Assembly (NCBI RefSeq): GCF_000948985.2 | Contig: NZ_CP059733.1 | Location: 930,001-994,000 of the forward strand | Reading direction: 5' to 3' | Origin: Thalassomonas viridans | Lineage (GTDB): Bacteria; Pseudomonadota; Gammaproteobacteria; Enterobacterales; Alteromonadaceae | DNA: 64,000 nt | Shown here: one piece after another, positions 28,752 through 37,781 of the stretch | Layout of the letters: each line of letters opens with the position of its first letter | Position numbering within the stretch: position 1 is the stretch's first letter | The notes under the pieces: generated by a model | Told to the model about the DNA's origin: nothing | The model's database searches: none | What the model saw: only the letters and a program-made list of their open reading frames with translations | Made by a program: the position numbers and the translations under genes

Positions 28752-31700
28752 TTAACTCATTAACTCGGATAAAAGATCGATGAACTGGCTGTCATTGATT
28801 CCGGCATTGGGGAAATCGGCTGCGGTCGCCCGGCCAACCGATGGCTGTGAACAATGTCTGATGATGTTGATCAGTTGCTGTTTAAACTCTTGCGCCAGTT
28901 CGGGCACGCCGGCAAATTTCGGATCGGTGCCCGGATAACACCAGTCAAGGTGCAAAACGCCCTGGATAACAACGGCATTGATATCGAGCAGGTGCGGGCG
29001 TTGGTTTTCGTCGGCGCGCATGCCCGGACAGAGCATCTGGCTTAAGCTGAACTCCTGGTTGTCCTGCTGGCGCTGTTGTCCCAGGTAATTTAAGGAGACC
29101 AGCGACGAGTGTCCCCATTGGCTGTTGCTGCCGGTCAAGTCCGTACCTAAGCTCTTACCTGAGTTCTTACCTAAGTAACGCAGCAGGCCGTAGCTGAGGC
29201 CGTTATCGGGAATATTGCGCAGTTGTTCTTTGACACTGATAATGGCCTGTTCCGGCTCGCTGTGAGCGGTAAATTTCTGCGGATAACGACTGGTAAACCA
29301 GCCGGTTGTTGCGGAAAGATCCCGGTCCTTGTCTGCGCCGGTCAGCAGGCCGCTTTCCCGGCCGTGGCCTTCGAGCTCTATGGTGATCTTTTCCTGCTCC
29401 AGCCATTGGCCCAGTACCTGCACCAGGGCCGTGATCAGCAGTTCCTGGATCTGGCTGTTATAGCTTTGGCAGGCCGTGGTTAACAGGGCCGAGGTCAGGG
29501 ATTCATCCAGGGACAAGTTATAGTGACGGCTGTTGCCGTAAGTGTTGTCGCTGTTTTTTTCCTGTGGCGCAACACTTTCCTTGTCCAGTTGATCTTGCCA
29601 GTAGCGGATTAAGGCTTCCTGATTATAAACTTCCGTCTGTTTTTCCAGCGCCTGTTGCCACAGGGCAAAATCGCCGCCTTCTCCTGCCAATTCTGGTGTT
29701 TTACCTGTTTTTATCCGCCGATAGAGGGTAAATAAATCCTCCAGTATGATTTGCCAGGAAACGGCATCCACAATCAGGTGGTGGGCACTGAGCAGCAACT
29801 GTTTGCTTGTCGGGAAGTAAACGATACGCAGCAGGGGCGCTGATTGCAGCTCGAATTCACTCTGGTAGCGGGTCAGCACTTCTTCCAGCGGACTTTCGGA
29901 CGCCAGTTTCACCACCTGCTCAGGCCAGCTTGGCTGGTATGCCTGGTATTTTTGCATCCAGATATTGCCCTCTTGTTCAAAGGCCAGGCTCAGGCTGGGA
30001 TGGCGCTGTAAAACCAGGGCCGTGGCCCGGCGTAAGGCGTCAATATCCATGTCCTGCTGGCCGTTGAGCAGTAAGGCCTGGTTCCAGTGTTGCGGCTTTT
30101 TCAGCTTTTGCTCAAAGAACCAGTGCTGGATCGGGGTTAAGGCAAAGGCTTTTTCCTGGCGTGGCGCGCTTGATACCTTGTCGTTGGCTTGCTCTGCTTC
30201 TGGCAGCTGGGCGGCCAGGGCGGCTATGGTTTTATGCTTAAAAATATCTTTGGGCAGGATATTGATGCCGGCTTTTCTGGCGCCTGCCACCACCTGCAGG
30301 CTTAAAATGGAATCGCCGCCGCTGGCGAAGAAATTGTCTTTGACGCCGAAATCTTCTTTACCCAGTACCTGCCTGACGATGGTGAGTAAGGTTTTTTCGT
30401 TGTCGCTAAGCGTTTGCGCTTGTTCTTGCGGTGCGCCTATCTGTGCCAGTTTACTGATGGTTTTATGCTGGAACAGTTGCTGCGGCGTCAGGGTAATGCC
30501 AGATTTTCGCGCCTTGGCGATAACCTGTAACCCCAGGATGGAATCGCCACCCAGGCTAAAGAAGTCGTCGTTTAGCCCTATATCCTGCTGTCCCAGCAGT
30601 TCCTGCCAGATAACCAGCAGGGTCTGCTCGGTTTCGTTGATGGGGAAGTCGGCCTGTTCATCTGCTTCAGGCGCCGTTGGCTCCGCTAAGCTTTCCGGAT
30701 CCGGCAACTGCTGGCGGTTGACCTTGCCGTTGGCCAGGCGCGGCAGTTCGGGCACTGCCAGCCATAACGCGGGCATCATATGGGCAGGCAACTCGCTTGC
30801 CATTTGTTCGCGCACGGCGTCGATTTGCGCCTGTGTGGCCACGACATAGGCCACTAAACGGTTTTTGCCGTTTGCTTCCGGCTTGTTAACCACCACGGCA
30901 TCCTGGATATCAAGCTGGAGCCTGTGTTCGATTTCACCCGGCTCGACCCTGTGGCCGCGTATTTTCACCTGGAAGTCAGTCCGTCCCAGGTAATGGATAG
31001 CCTGGCCGCGCTGCACTACGGCATCGCCGGTGCGGTACCAGGTTTGTCCCTGGTGTTGATAGAAGCTGTCGGCGGTTTGCTCTGGGCGGTTGAGGTAGCC
31101 CTGGCTGATCGTGGGGCCGGCAATATGCAGCTCTCCCGGTAAGTTTTGCGCCACGGTATGGCCAAAAACGTCGACGACCTTAACTTGAACATTGGCCAGG
31201 GGTTGCCCCAGGGCCACTTGCTGACAGTGCTGCGGGTCAATTTTGTTGACCAGGACACCGATGGTGGTTTCCGTCGGGCCGTAGTGGTTGTAAAGCGTCA
31301 GTTCGGGATTTAGCCGGTGGAGTTTATCCACCAGCTGGGGTGAAAAGGCTTCGCCGCCGCAAATCAGGGCCTGGCGCGGCAGTACGCTGTCGTTCTCTGA
31401 AGCCAGCAACAGGCCGTTCAGGTGAGAGGGTACTATTTTCAGGCAGTCCAGCGGACGTGTGTTTAATTCATTCACCAGCGCCTGGGTATCCAGCGCCAGG
31501 GACTCCGGCAACAGCCTTAAGGTGCGTCCCGTGAGTAAGGCGCCAAACAGGGCGGTATAGCCGAGATCGGCGCTGTGGGCTGATAAGCTGGCCATGCTGG
31601 CATCCGGGGTCAAATCCAGTTGCTGCATGACGCCGTGGACATAATACGCCAGATTTTTCTGGCTGACGGCAACGCCTTTGGGCTGGCCGGTGGAGCCCGA

Positions 31701-33647
31701 GGTATAGATGACATAGGCTTCATCGTTTGCCTTAACCGGGCATGGCTCAAGGGGCTGGGCTATTGGGTTATTTATTTTTTCCAGGTTCAGCCAGGCAGTG
31801 GTTGCGCTTAAAGCCGCCGGTTGTGCTTCTTGGGCGATCACCAGCTTAAGCTGGGCATCGTCAATGATGTAGCTCAGGCGCTTTTCCGGCCAGTTAGGGT
31901 CGAGCACGACAAAACTGGCGCCAAGACGCCAGCAGGCAAACATCAGGCTAACCTGGTTGATGGAGCGCTCCAGGCAGAGGCCGACACGGTCTCCGGCTTT
32001 GATACCTTGTTGCTGTAACATCATCGCCTGTTGCCTGATGTCCCCGGCCATTTCATTATAACTTTGGCTGATGGGGCCGGATTGCAGCGCTTTGGCTTGT
32101 GAATGCTGGGCCAGTTGCTGCTCAAAGGCATGCCAGGCGGTTTGCATTTTCGGGGGCTGCTGTTCACCGCTCAGGGTAGCAGCCAGTGCCGGCGGCGTAA
32201 TGTCGAAAGCTTTCAGCGCCTGCTGGTTATTGTCAGCCAGTTTGGCGGCAAAGTGTTCAAACATTTGTAAGATGGTTTCAACCGTTTCCCGGCGGTAGAG
32301 GCTGTTGTTGTAACGCCATTTGCAGGTAAAGTCGGTTTTATCGTCCACCACCACCAGGTTGAGTTCATGGGCCGCGCCTCTTTGCTCGGTAAGCAACTCC
32401 TGCTCCAGCACCTTATTTACTAAGTCGTCCTGGCGCAGCTGGTTGAGGGTGAACATATGCTGGAATACCGGACTGCGTCCTTCGGTGCGCTCAAAGTCCA
32501 GCTTATCCACCAAGGCGGCAAAAGGATAGGCCTGGTGCTTCATTGCCCCCTGCATCTGGTTTTTTACCTGCTCCAGCCATTGCGGGAAACTCATGTTCTT
32601 GTCTATCCGGCAGCGCAGCGCCAGCGGGTTGACCAGGTAGCCGACCAGCTCGTTGTGCTCCGGCTTTAAACGGCCGGCGCTCGGGGTGCCGATAATAAAG
32701 TCATCCTGTCCCGACAGCCGGGCCATAAACCACTGGAATGAGGCCAGCCACCAAAGGTAAGGGGTGACTTTGAGTTCGCGGCAGGCCTGGCGGATTTTTC
32801 CGGTAAGCTCATTGCTGATCTGGTGCTGTACTTCTTCCCCGGCAGATTGTTTTTCGAGGCTATGGGCAAAGTCGGTGGGCAGCTGGAGCTGGGGCACATC
32901 GCCCAGGGATTCCAGCCAGTAGACTTCGTCTTCCCGGCTGGCTTTTTGTTCATAAAGCCAGTCCTGGTAGCTATATTGCGGAAACTGGCATGCGGCAGCC
33001 TCCTGTTTGTCCAGCAGGCGTAGCAGATCCCGGCGCAGCAGCTCAAAGGAAATAAAGTCGGCGGCAATATGGTGTACTACCAGTATCAGATAATGTTCTG
33101 TGCCTTGTTCCCCCTGGTTGCACAGCAGGGCGCTGTGGCAGGTTTTGCCCTGATCCGGCGCCAGCCTTTCATCCGCCTGCTGATTCAGCCAGGCATCTAT
33201 GTCTTCTTGCGTACCCTGGTTGATGGTGGCGATCGTCAATGGGGCAATAGTGCCTGGGGTTAACCATTGCAGTGCAACGCCGTCCCGCTCGCCGTAATGG
33301 CTGGCGAGAATGGGGTGGGCCTGGATAAGTTTGTCCACCGCCAGCTGGATGTTATCTTCGGTATGGCCCGGGCGCAATTTGACCGCATAGGCCATGTTAT
33401 AGGCGACACTGTCCGGCTGCATTTGATAAAGGAACCACAGCGCCTGCTCGTTGGCGCTTAACGGCCTGGCATTGAAATAATCCGGCTCTTGCTTAAGCAG
33501 TTCTATTAACGCTGTTTTATTGGCCTTGATGTCGGCGATGATCTCAGGCGTCATGGCACCGGGAGCAGCCTTAAACCCGAGGTTTTCACCGATCAGGGAT
33601 AAACGTATGCCTTGCTGCCAGCATGATTGTAATAGCTGCCTGGACAT
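28752..33647 (-). CDS. Initiating NRPS: docking-C(starter)-A(Asp)-T-T-E
   Basis: 1631 residues. Residues 1-52 resemble a TubC-type N-terminal docking domain (GIRLSLIGENLGFKAAPG). A condensation domain with HHIAADF (192-198) follows; as the first C after the acyl ligase it should N-acylate the first residue. The A domain (about 505-985; YTSGSTGQPKG) has pocket DLTKIGHIGK, an excellent match to Asp. Two carrier domains lie in tandem (S1036 and S1113). The C-terminal epimerisation domain (about 1165-1620) has HHLIVDA (1289-1295), EGHGRE and SLNYLGQ, so the first residue is probably D-configured. The ATG overlaps the acyl-ligase stop in a TAATG and has a GGGAGTG ribosome site. Confidence 0.92.
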   Translation of the reverse strand: MSRQLLQSCWQQGIRLSLIGENLGFKAAPGAMTPEIIADIKANKTALIELLKQEPDYFNARPLSANEQALWFLYQMQPDSVAYNMAYAVKLRPGHTEDNIQLAVDKLIQAHPILASHYGERDGVALQWLTPGTIAPLTIATINQGTQEDIDAWLNQQADERLAPDQGKTCHSALLCNQGEQGTEHYLILVVHHIAADFISFELLRRDLLRLLDKQEAAACQFPQYSYQDWLYEQKASREDEVYWLESLGDVPQLQLPTDFAHSLEKQSAGEEVQHQISNELTGKIRQACRELKVTPYLWWLASFQWFMARLSGQDDFIIGTPSAGRLKPEHNELVGYLVNPLALRCRIDKNMSFPQWLEQVKNQMQGAMKHQAYPFAALVDKLDFERTEGRSPVFQHMFTLNQLRQDDLVNKVLEQELLTEQRGAAHELNLVVVDDKTDFTCKWRYNNSLYRRETVETILQMFEHFAAKLADNNQQALKAFDITPPALAATLSGEQQPPKMQTAWHAFEQQLAQHSQAKALQSGPISQSYNEMAGDIRQQAMMLQQQGIKAGDRVGLCLERSINQVSLMFACWRLGASFVVLDPNWPEKRLSYIIDDAQLKLVIAQEAQPAALSATTAWLNLEKINNPIAQPLEPCPVKANDEAYVIYTSGSTGQPKGVAVSQKNLAYYVHGVMQQLDLTPDASMASLSAHSADLGYTALFGALLTGRTLRLLPESLALDTQALVNELNTRPLDCLKIVPSHLNGLLLASENDSVLPRQALICGGEAFSPQLVDKLHRLNPELTLYNHYGPTETTIGVLVNKIDPQHCQQVALGQPLANVQVKVVDVFGHTVAQNLPGELHIAGPTISQGYLNRPEQTADSFYQHQGQTWYRTGDAVVQRGQAIHYLGRTDFQVKIRGHRVEPGEIEHRLQLDIQDAVVVNKPEANGKNRLVAYVVATQAQIDAVREQMASELPAHMMPALWLAVPELPRLANGKVNRQQLPDPESLAEPTAPEADEQADFPINETEQTLLVIWQELLGQQDIGLNDDFFSLGGDSILGLQVIAKARKSGITLTPQQLFQHKTISKLAQIGAPQEQAQTLSDNEKTLLTIVRQVLGKEDFGVKDNFFASGGDSILSLQVVAGARKAGINILPKDIFKHKTIAALAAQLPEAEQANDKVSSAPRQEKAFALTPIQHWFFEQKLKKPQHWNQALLLNGQQDMDIDALRRATALVLQRHPSLSLAFEQEGNIWMQKYQAYQPSWPEQVVKLASESPLEEVLTRYQSEFELQSAPLLRIVYFPTSKQLLLSAHHLIVDAVSWQIILEDLFTLYRRIKTGKTPELAGEGGDFALWQQALEKQTEVYNQEALIRYWQDQLDKESVAPQEKNSDNTYGNSRHYNLSLDESLTSALLTTACQSYNSQIQELLITALVQVLGQWLEQEKITIELEGHGRESGLLTGADKDRDLSATTGWFTSRYPQKFTAHSEPEQAIISVKEQLRNIPDNGLSYGLLRYLGKNSGKSLGTDLTGSNSQWGHSSLVSLNYLGQQRQQDNQEFSLSQMLCPGMRADENQRPHLLDINAVVIQGVLHLDWCYPGTDPKFAGVPELAQEFKQQLINIIRHCSQPSVGRATAADFPNAGINDSQFIDLLSELMS

Positions 33648-35704
33648 TAAATCACTCCCTCTAAAGGCTCCGAGTGCCCTGAGCTTTGGCTGTCGTGATC
33701 TTTATTGGCGAGGAAAGTAGCCAGGGCCTCGATGCTGGGGTAAGTCCAGGATAAATCTGCGGTTAATGCCTTGTTCAGGCGTACCGACAATTCGTGGGTC
33801 AGAGTCATGGCATCGATAGAGTCCAGGCCTAACTGGCTCAGTTCCTGTGTCTGGGTAACTTCTTCTGCCGGGACATTAAAGCGCTGGGCAACCCAGGCGG
33901 TGATCCAGCCGGCAATGGATTGGGCACAGCCGCCGTCCATCTGGGGCAATGCCTGTAAGTTGTTGCTTTCCTGTTTGGCTTGCTGCCACTGAGCGACTAT
34001 GGTCAGTTGCCCGCTTAAGTAAGCTTCGCGGCAGCCGACCCGCTGAATTTTGCCCGAGGTGGTTTTTGGCAGCGCCATAGGGCGCAGCAGCACGATATCG
34101 GTGAGTTTGACTTCGTGTACTTCCGCCACCTGGGATAAGATGTTTTTGATCAACTGGCTGTGGTCTTTTAGGGCCAGGCCTTTACGGGAAAGCTCCTGTA
34201 CCAGCACCAGGCGGTTTTCGCTGGGGTCTTCGCCGGGAATCTCAAAAACCGCGCCGCCGTGGATCATCAGCTCAGGGCCTATGCCGGTGGCGGTTTTTTC
34301 CAGATCCTGGGGATAAAAGTTGCGGCCGTTGATAATAAACATTTCCTTGCGGCGGCCGGTGACAAACAGCTGGTTGTCTTTGATAAAGCCGAGGTCACCG
34401 CTGCACATATAGCCGGGTTCGCCGTCGATCACCTGGTCGAAGGTTTTGCTGTTTAATTCTGGTTTTTGCCAGTAACCCCTACAGACACTGTCGCCGCGGA
34501 ACATGATTTCACCGACATAAGTATCCGGCAGCGGCACCCGGGTGTCCTGATGAATGATTCTTACGTCGAGTCCCGGAATTATGGTCCCGGAAGCGGCGAT
34601 TTCCTGGGCGTTCTGTACCGAGTTGATGGCTTTATCCAGCTGTAATTGAACTTTATCCACGGACAATAAGCTAAAGCTTTGTTCCTGGCCGGTGCAGGTT
34701 ACCATAAGGCAGGCTTCCGCCATGCCGTAGCTGGGTTTGACTGCATTCGGCGCCAGGCCGGCATCGGCAAAGTAGTCGGTAAAATCTTTTATGGTCTGGG
34801 CATTGATAGGTTCGGCGCCGTTGACAAAGGCCTGTAATGAACTTAAGTCCAGTTGGGCTTTTTCTTCGGCTGAGATCCTGTTGGTGGCCAAATCGAAGAT
34901 AAAGTTGGGGCCGGCGGTGATTGTCGCCTTATGCTGCGAAATGGCCGTTAATAGTTTCAACGGATTTTGTGCCACCGAGGCGGATTGCATTAACACGATT
35001 TCAGTGCCCGCCAGCATCGGCGTAAGTATGCAGCCCACCAGTCCCATATCGTGAAACAGGGGCAACCAGTTGATTATCCTGCCAGCCTGGTTCATGCCGT
35101 AATGTTTGGCGATCAGCCGGGTATTGCTGAGCAGGTTGGCATGGCTGAGCATCACCCCTTTTGGCGTACCGGTAGAACCTGAGCTGTATTGCAGGTAGAC
35201 CAGGTCGTTTTCATCAATATTGCCCTGACGCCATTGTCCGGCATTGTTGATATCCTGCTCGCCGACGATGATTTTTTCCATAGCGAAATCTGTGCTTGCC
35301 AGCCAGTTATCCACCTGGGCGCTTTGTTTTTGTGAATACAGTACTATGGCGGGCTGGCAATCGCCGGCAATGGCATTAAGACGGTACCAGTCACGTTTTT
35401 TCAGGTGCGGCGGATAGGCAGTAACGGCAATGACACCGGCGTAGACACAGGCGAAGAAGCCTATAACATAATCGACACTGCTGGGCATCACCAGGAGTAC
35501 CCTGTCGCCGAAGCTGGTGTGTTTTGATAATTCAACCGCCAGGGCTTTGGCTCTTTGGGTGAATTCAAAGTAGCTGAGTTGCTTGCTTTGCTCCAGGTCC
35601 GAGGATAATTCACTGATGGCGAGCTTGTCTGCGCCGGTTCGGACCTGATGTTCTAATACTTGAACCCAGTTGGTTACTGAGGGTAAAACTGATGTATTGT
35701 TCAT
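33647..35704 (-). CDS. Fatty acyl-AMP ligase with C-terminal acyl carrier domain
   Basis: 685 residues of the FAAL/FadD32-like family. The AMP-binding motif is YSSGSTGTPKGVMLSH, and a C-terminal carrier domain follows (about 595-670; GLDSIDA, phosphopantetheine serine about 629). FAALs activate a fatty acid as acyl-AMP and pass it to a carrier protein without CoA, so this protein can load and hand over the lipid tail that starts the peptide. It is directly upstream of, and overlaps, the initiating NRPS gene, which begins with a condensation domain as expected for N-acylation. Chain length cannot be deduced. The ATG is preceded by a modest AGGT ribosome site. Confidence 0.92.
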   Translation of the reverse strand: MNNTSVLPSVTNWVQVLEHQVRTGADKLAISELSSDLEQSKQLSYFEFTQRAKALAVELSKHTSFGDRVLLVMPSSVDYVIGFFACVYAGVIAVTAYPPHLKKRDWYRLNAIAGDCQPAIVLYSQKQSAQVDNWLASTDFAMEKIIVGEQDINNAGQWRQGNIDENDLVYLQYSSGSTGTPKGVMLSHANLLSNTRLIAKHYGMNQAGRIINWLPLFHDMGLVGCILTPMLAGTEIVLMQSASVAQNPLKLLTAISQHKATITAGPNFIFDLATNRISAEEKAQLDLSSLQAFVNGAEPINAQTIKDFTDYFADAGLAPNAVKPSYGMAEACLMVTCTGQEQSFSLLSVDKVQLQLDKAINSVQNAQEIAASGTIIPGLDVRIIHQDTRVPLPDTYVGEIMFRGDSVCRGYWQKPELNSKTFDQVIDGEPGYMCSGDLGFIKDNQLFVTGRRKEMFIINGRNFYPQDLEKTATGIGPELMIHGGAVFEIPGEDPSENRLVLVQELSRKGLALKDHSQLIKNILSQVAEVHEVKLTDIVLLRPMALPKTTSGKIQRVGCREAYLSGQLTIVAQWQQAKQESNNLQALPQMDGGCAQSIAGWITAWVAQRFNVPAEEVTQTQELSQLGLDSIDAMTLTHELSVRLNKALTADLSWTYPSIEALATFLANKDHDSQSSGHSEPLEGVI

Positions 35705-35741
35705 GCGAAATTACCTATAGGTTTTCGGTAATAAGGAAATA

Positions 35742-35762
35742 AAGGAGGGCTGTACCCTCCTT
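35742..35762 (-). terminator. Terminator-like hairpin between hydroxylase and acyl-ligase genes
   Basis: Perfect 8-bp stem AAGGAGGG / CCCTCCTT with loop CTGTA, in the 115-base gap between the first and second operon genes. Read on the minus strand it is followed by TTTATTTCC. It could partly terminate or attenuate transcription, so that the hydroxylase is made in excess of the NRPSs. Leaky termination is inferred; the hairpin itself is plain. Confidence 0.6.
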
Positions 35763-35819
35763 AACCTGATGTTCGTTATATTCGTTTGCTGTTAGTGGTT
35801 TATTGGTCCGCTGATGGCC

Positions 35820-36800
35820 TTAGCTATGGGGTTCAGCCATGGCGACTATGACTTTCCGCTCGCCTTTAAAAGGACTGCGGCCATGGGCGCTGAGCATGTT
35901 ATCCAGCATCATGATATCCCCTTCCTGCCAGAGGAAGCTTACCTGGCACCGGTCAAGCACTTCCCGTATATGATCTAGCTCATGATCGGCTATTGCTTCG
36001 CCGTTACCGTAATAAACATTGCGGGGCAGGTCCTGCTCGCCGACAATTGACAGCAGGGTTTCCCGAATGGCCGGATCCAGGTTGGAGACATGGAATAAGT
36101 GCGCCTGGTTAAACCAGACCATGTCTTGGGTAACGGGATGTTGCGCCACAGCCTGGCAGATCTGGCGGGTTTGCAATTCGCCGTCTTCTTTCCAGACATA
36201 GTCGATGCCGTTGCTTTGGCAGAAGTTTTCGACCTCGGCTTTCGAGTCCGTACTAAAGGCTTTTTGCCAGGGCAGATCCAGGCCGTTACCGTAATTGCGG
36301 ACATAAAGCAGGCCGTGCCCGATAAATTTGTCTCTTATAGCCGGATCCAGTTCCTGGTATACCCGGCGGCTATCGGCGATCGGGGTTTCTCCTCCCTCGG
36401 TGGAGGCGGTCACGCAATTAAACCAGATTTTCAGTGGCCAGCTGGTGGTATAAGCCTGCTCATTATGCAAGGGAATGCTTTGGTGCGCCGGATATTCGGT
36501 TGACGTATAAACCCCTTTATTGACCTGGCTGCGGGGGGTGGAGGCATAGTCATAGCTGAGTAAATCATAACCGAATGACTGGCAAAAATGGGTGAAATCC
36601 ATCTCTGTATCTGTTTCAAAACCGCGTAATAAAAGGCCGCCGCTAAGATAAAGCTCTTTGCTCACTAACAGCTGGATGTCGTGGAGGCAGTGCTTTAATG
36701 ACGGGTTGCCCGCTGGGGTAACCAGTAAAGGCAGTCGGCTGTCTTCAAACAGGGGGCTGATAGAAATGGATGTGTATTGTACTTCTGGATTTGCTGACAC
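35820..36800 (-). CDS. SyrP-like Fe(II)/2-oxoglutarate aspartyl beta-hydroxylase
   Basis: 326 residues of the TauD/TfdA superfamily. The iron ligands are visible as HNE (112-114) and a distal His in SAHGR (about 306), with an Arg-containing PFKGERK segment after it that fits 2-oxoglutarate binding. HNE rather than HxD is typical of the SyrP-like branch, which hydroxylates Asp tethered to an NRPS carrier domain. It is clearly related to the oxygenase domain fused to the 3031-aa NRPS (shared features: CPxVGGxTPI-like region, LPRNVxYG, DNMLxAH). It is the first gene of the operon. Start is GTG with AAGGGA seven bases upstream. It probably serves one or both tandem-T Asp modules; that assignment is inference. 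Confidence 0.87.
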   Translation of the reverse strand: MSANPEVQYTSISISPLFEDSRLPLLVTPAGNPSLKHCLHDIQLLVSKELYLSGGLLLRGFETDTEMDFTHFCQSFGYDLLSYDYASTPRSQVNKGVYTSTEYPAHQSIPLHNEQAYTTSWPLKIWFNCVTASTEGGETPIADSRRVYQELDPAIRDKFIGHGLLYVRNYGNGLDLPWQKAFSTDSKAEVENFCQSNGIDYVWKEDGELQTRQICQAVAQHPVTQDMVWFNQAHLFHVSNLDPAIRETLLSIVGEQDLPRNVYYGNGEAIADHELDHIREVLDRCQVSFLWQEGDIMMLDNMLSAHGRSPFKGERKVIVAMAEPHS

Positions 36801-36853
36801 AGTATTCCCTTGTATGGCTTATGACCCGCCGGACTCAGAAACGGCAGGAAATC

Positions 36854-36968
36854 GATAATTGTTAGTGTTTATATATGTTAATAGGAACTATTATCATTTG
36901 CAATATTGATTACGAATATAAATGCTTGATATTTTTAATCAGGATATTTGATTTGAAAGATAATTATC
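36854..36968 (-). promoter_or_regulatory. Putative Fur-binding region upstream of the biosynthetic operon
   Basis: The region upstream of the GTG at 36800 is very AT-rich and holds three Fur-like elements: GATAAT at 36854-36859; AAATGATAATAG on the minus strand at 36888-36899, which gives 12 of 19 matches to the Fur consensus when extended; and the palindrome GATAATTATC at 36959-36968. Repression by iron-bound Fur would fit a siderophore operon. I could not identify a convincing -35/-10 pair. The rest of the gap to 37267 has no gene and presumably contains the promoter of the rightward cNMP-binding gene. Confidence 0.5.
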
Positions 36969-37267
36969 CTGATTGCTGCCGTGGTATACCGGGCTGAAAA
37001 TTCAGGCGAAAAGGAAAGCGGTTTAAATGGCCTGAAAATCCTGGTCGGCAGCTCAACTTTGCCGGGTAGGGATTCGTGGTTAACGGGCGGCAGCCTGAAG
37101 AATTTGGGCTAAGCTTATATTGGTCTTAGTTATTGTTAATAGTGGATATTTAATTGAACTTGGCCGACACCGCCTCTTAGAAGGGGGATTTTATTTTTTA
37201 CCAGTAACATATTGAATAGCAAGTGTTTATCTTGGGCTTAGCTGAAACGCCAACGGGGGAGTATGCT

Positions 37268-37732
37268 TTGTCTACTATCAAAGTTAAAAAAGTGCCCAGT
37301 TTTAAGGCTTATGAAATCATTAGCCGCCTCAGTCTGTTTAGCGATCTTTTACCCGATGAGATACGTATTTTATCGGATAACCAGCAAATTTTTTACCAGA
37401 TACCCGCAGGTGAAATTTTTATCCGCCAGGAAGAGGTGGAAAACAGTTTTTATCTGCTGCTCAGCGGCACCGCGAAAGTGGCGCAGGACAGGAAAGAGTT
37501 CGATCAGTTGTCTGCCGGCGATGTTATTGGGGTGTGCGGCCTGGTGCGGGATGCGCCGCGTACCGCTTCTGTGATGGCGGAAACCAATATTTTTGCCATG
37601 AAAATGACCCGGAAGCAGTTTCGGCGGTTGCCGGGAAAAATGCGGGAACTGATCAAAGACCATATGATGGAAGAGCTGGTCAGGCGTATCGACAGGTTAA
37701 ACGAACAGCTGTATTCTTGCCGGCAGCAATAG
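37268..37732 (+). CDS. Cyclic-nucleotide-binding domain protein without HTH
   Basis: About 154 residues. A Crp/Fnr-type cNMP-binding beta-roll is evident (LLPDEIRILSDNQQIFYQIP, AGEIFIRQEEVENSFYLLLS, SAGDVIGVCGLV, APRTASVMAET), followed by a short helical tail with no helix-turn-helix. It therefore cannot bind DNA like Crp and is more likely a sensor that acts through a partner. The start is chosen as TTG 37268 because GGGGGAG lies seven bases before it; an in-frame GTG at 37223 lacks a ribosome site. It is divergent from the NRPS operon and convergent with the Hpt gene. A regulatory link to either is possible but unproven. Confidence 0.75.
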   Translation: MSTIKVKKVPSFKAYEIISRLSLFSDLLPDEIRILSDNQQIFYQIPAGEIFIRQEEVENSFYLLLSGTAKVAQDRKEFDQLSAGDVIGVCGLVRDAPRTASVMAETNIFAMKMTRKQFRRLPGKMRELIKDHMMEELVRRIDRLNEQLYSCRQQ

Positions 37733-37744
37733 CGCCTGCCGGCA
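37718..37744 (+). other. Hairpin over the 3' end of the cNMP-binding gene
   Basis: Perfect 9-bp inverted repeat TGCCGGCAG / CTGCCGGCA that overlaps the stop codon. No U run follows, so it is a stabilising or weak termination structure between convergent genes. Confidence 0.45.
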
Positions 37745-37781
37745 TCAGGAAGCCTGGCGGGCAGTATTTAACCCGGAGGAT

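Noticed and set aside
5923..33647. Many open frames of 60-220 codons opposite or inside the NRPS genes
   Set aside because: They follow the codon structure of the long NRPS frames, lack ribosome sites and recognisable domains.
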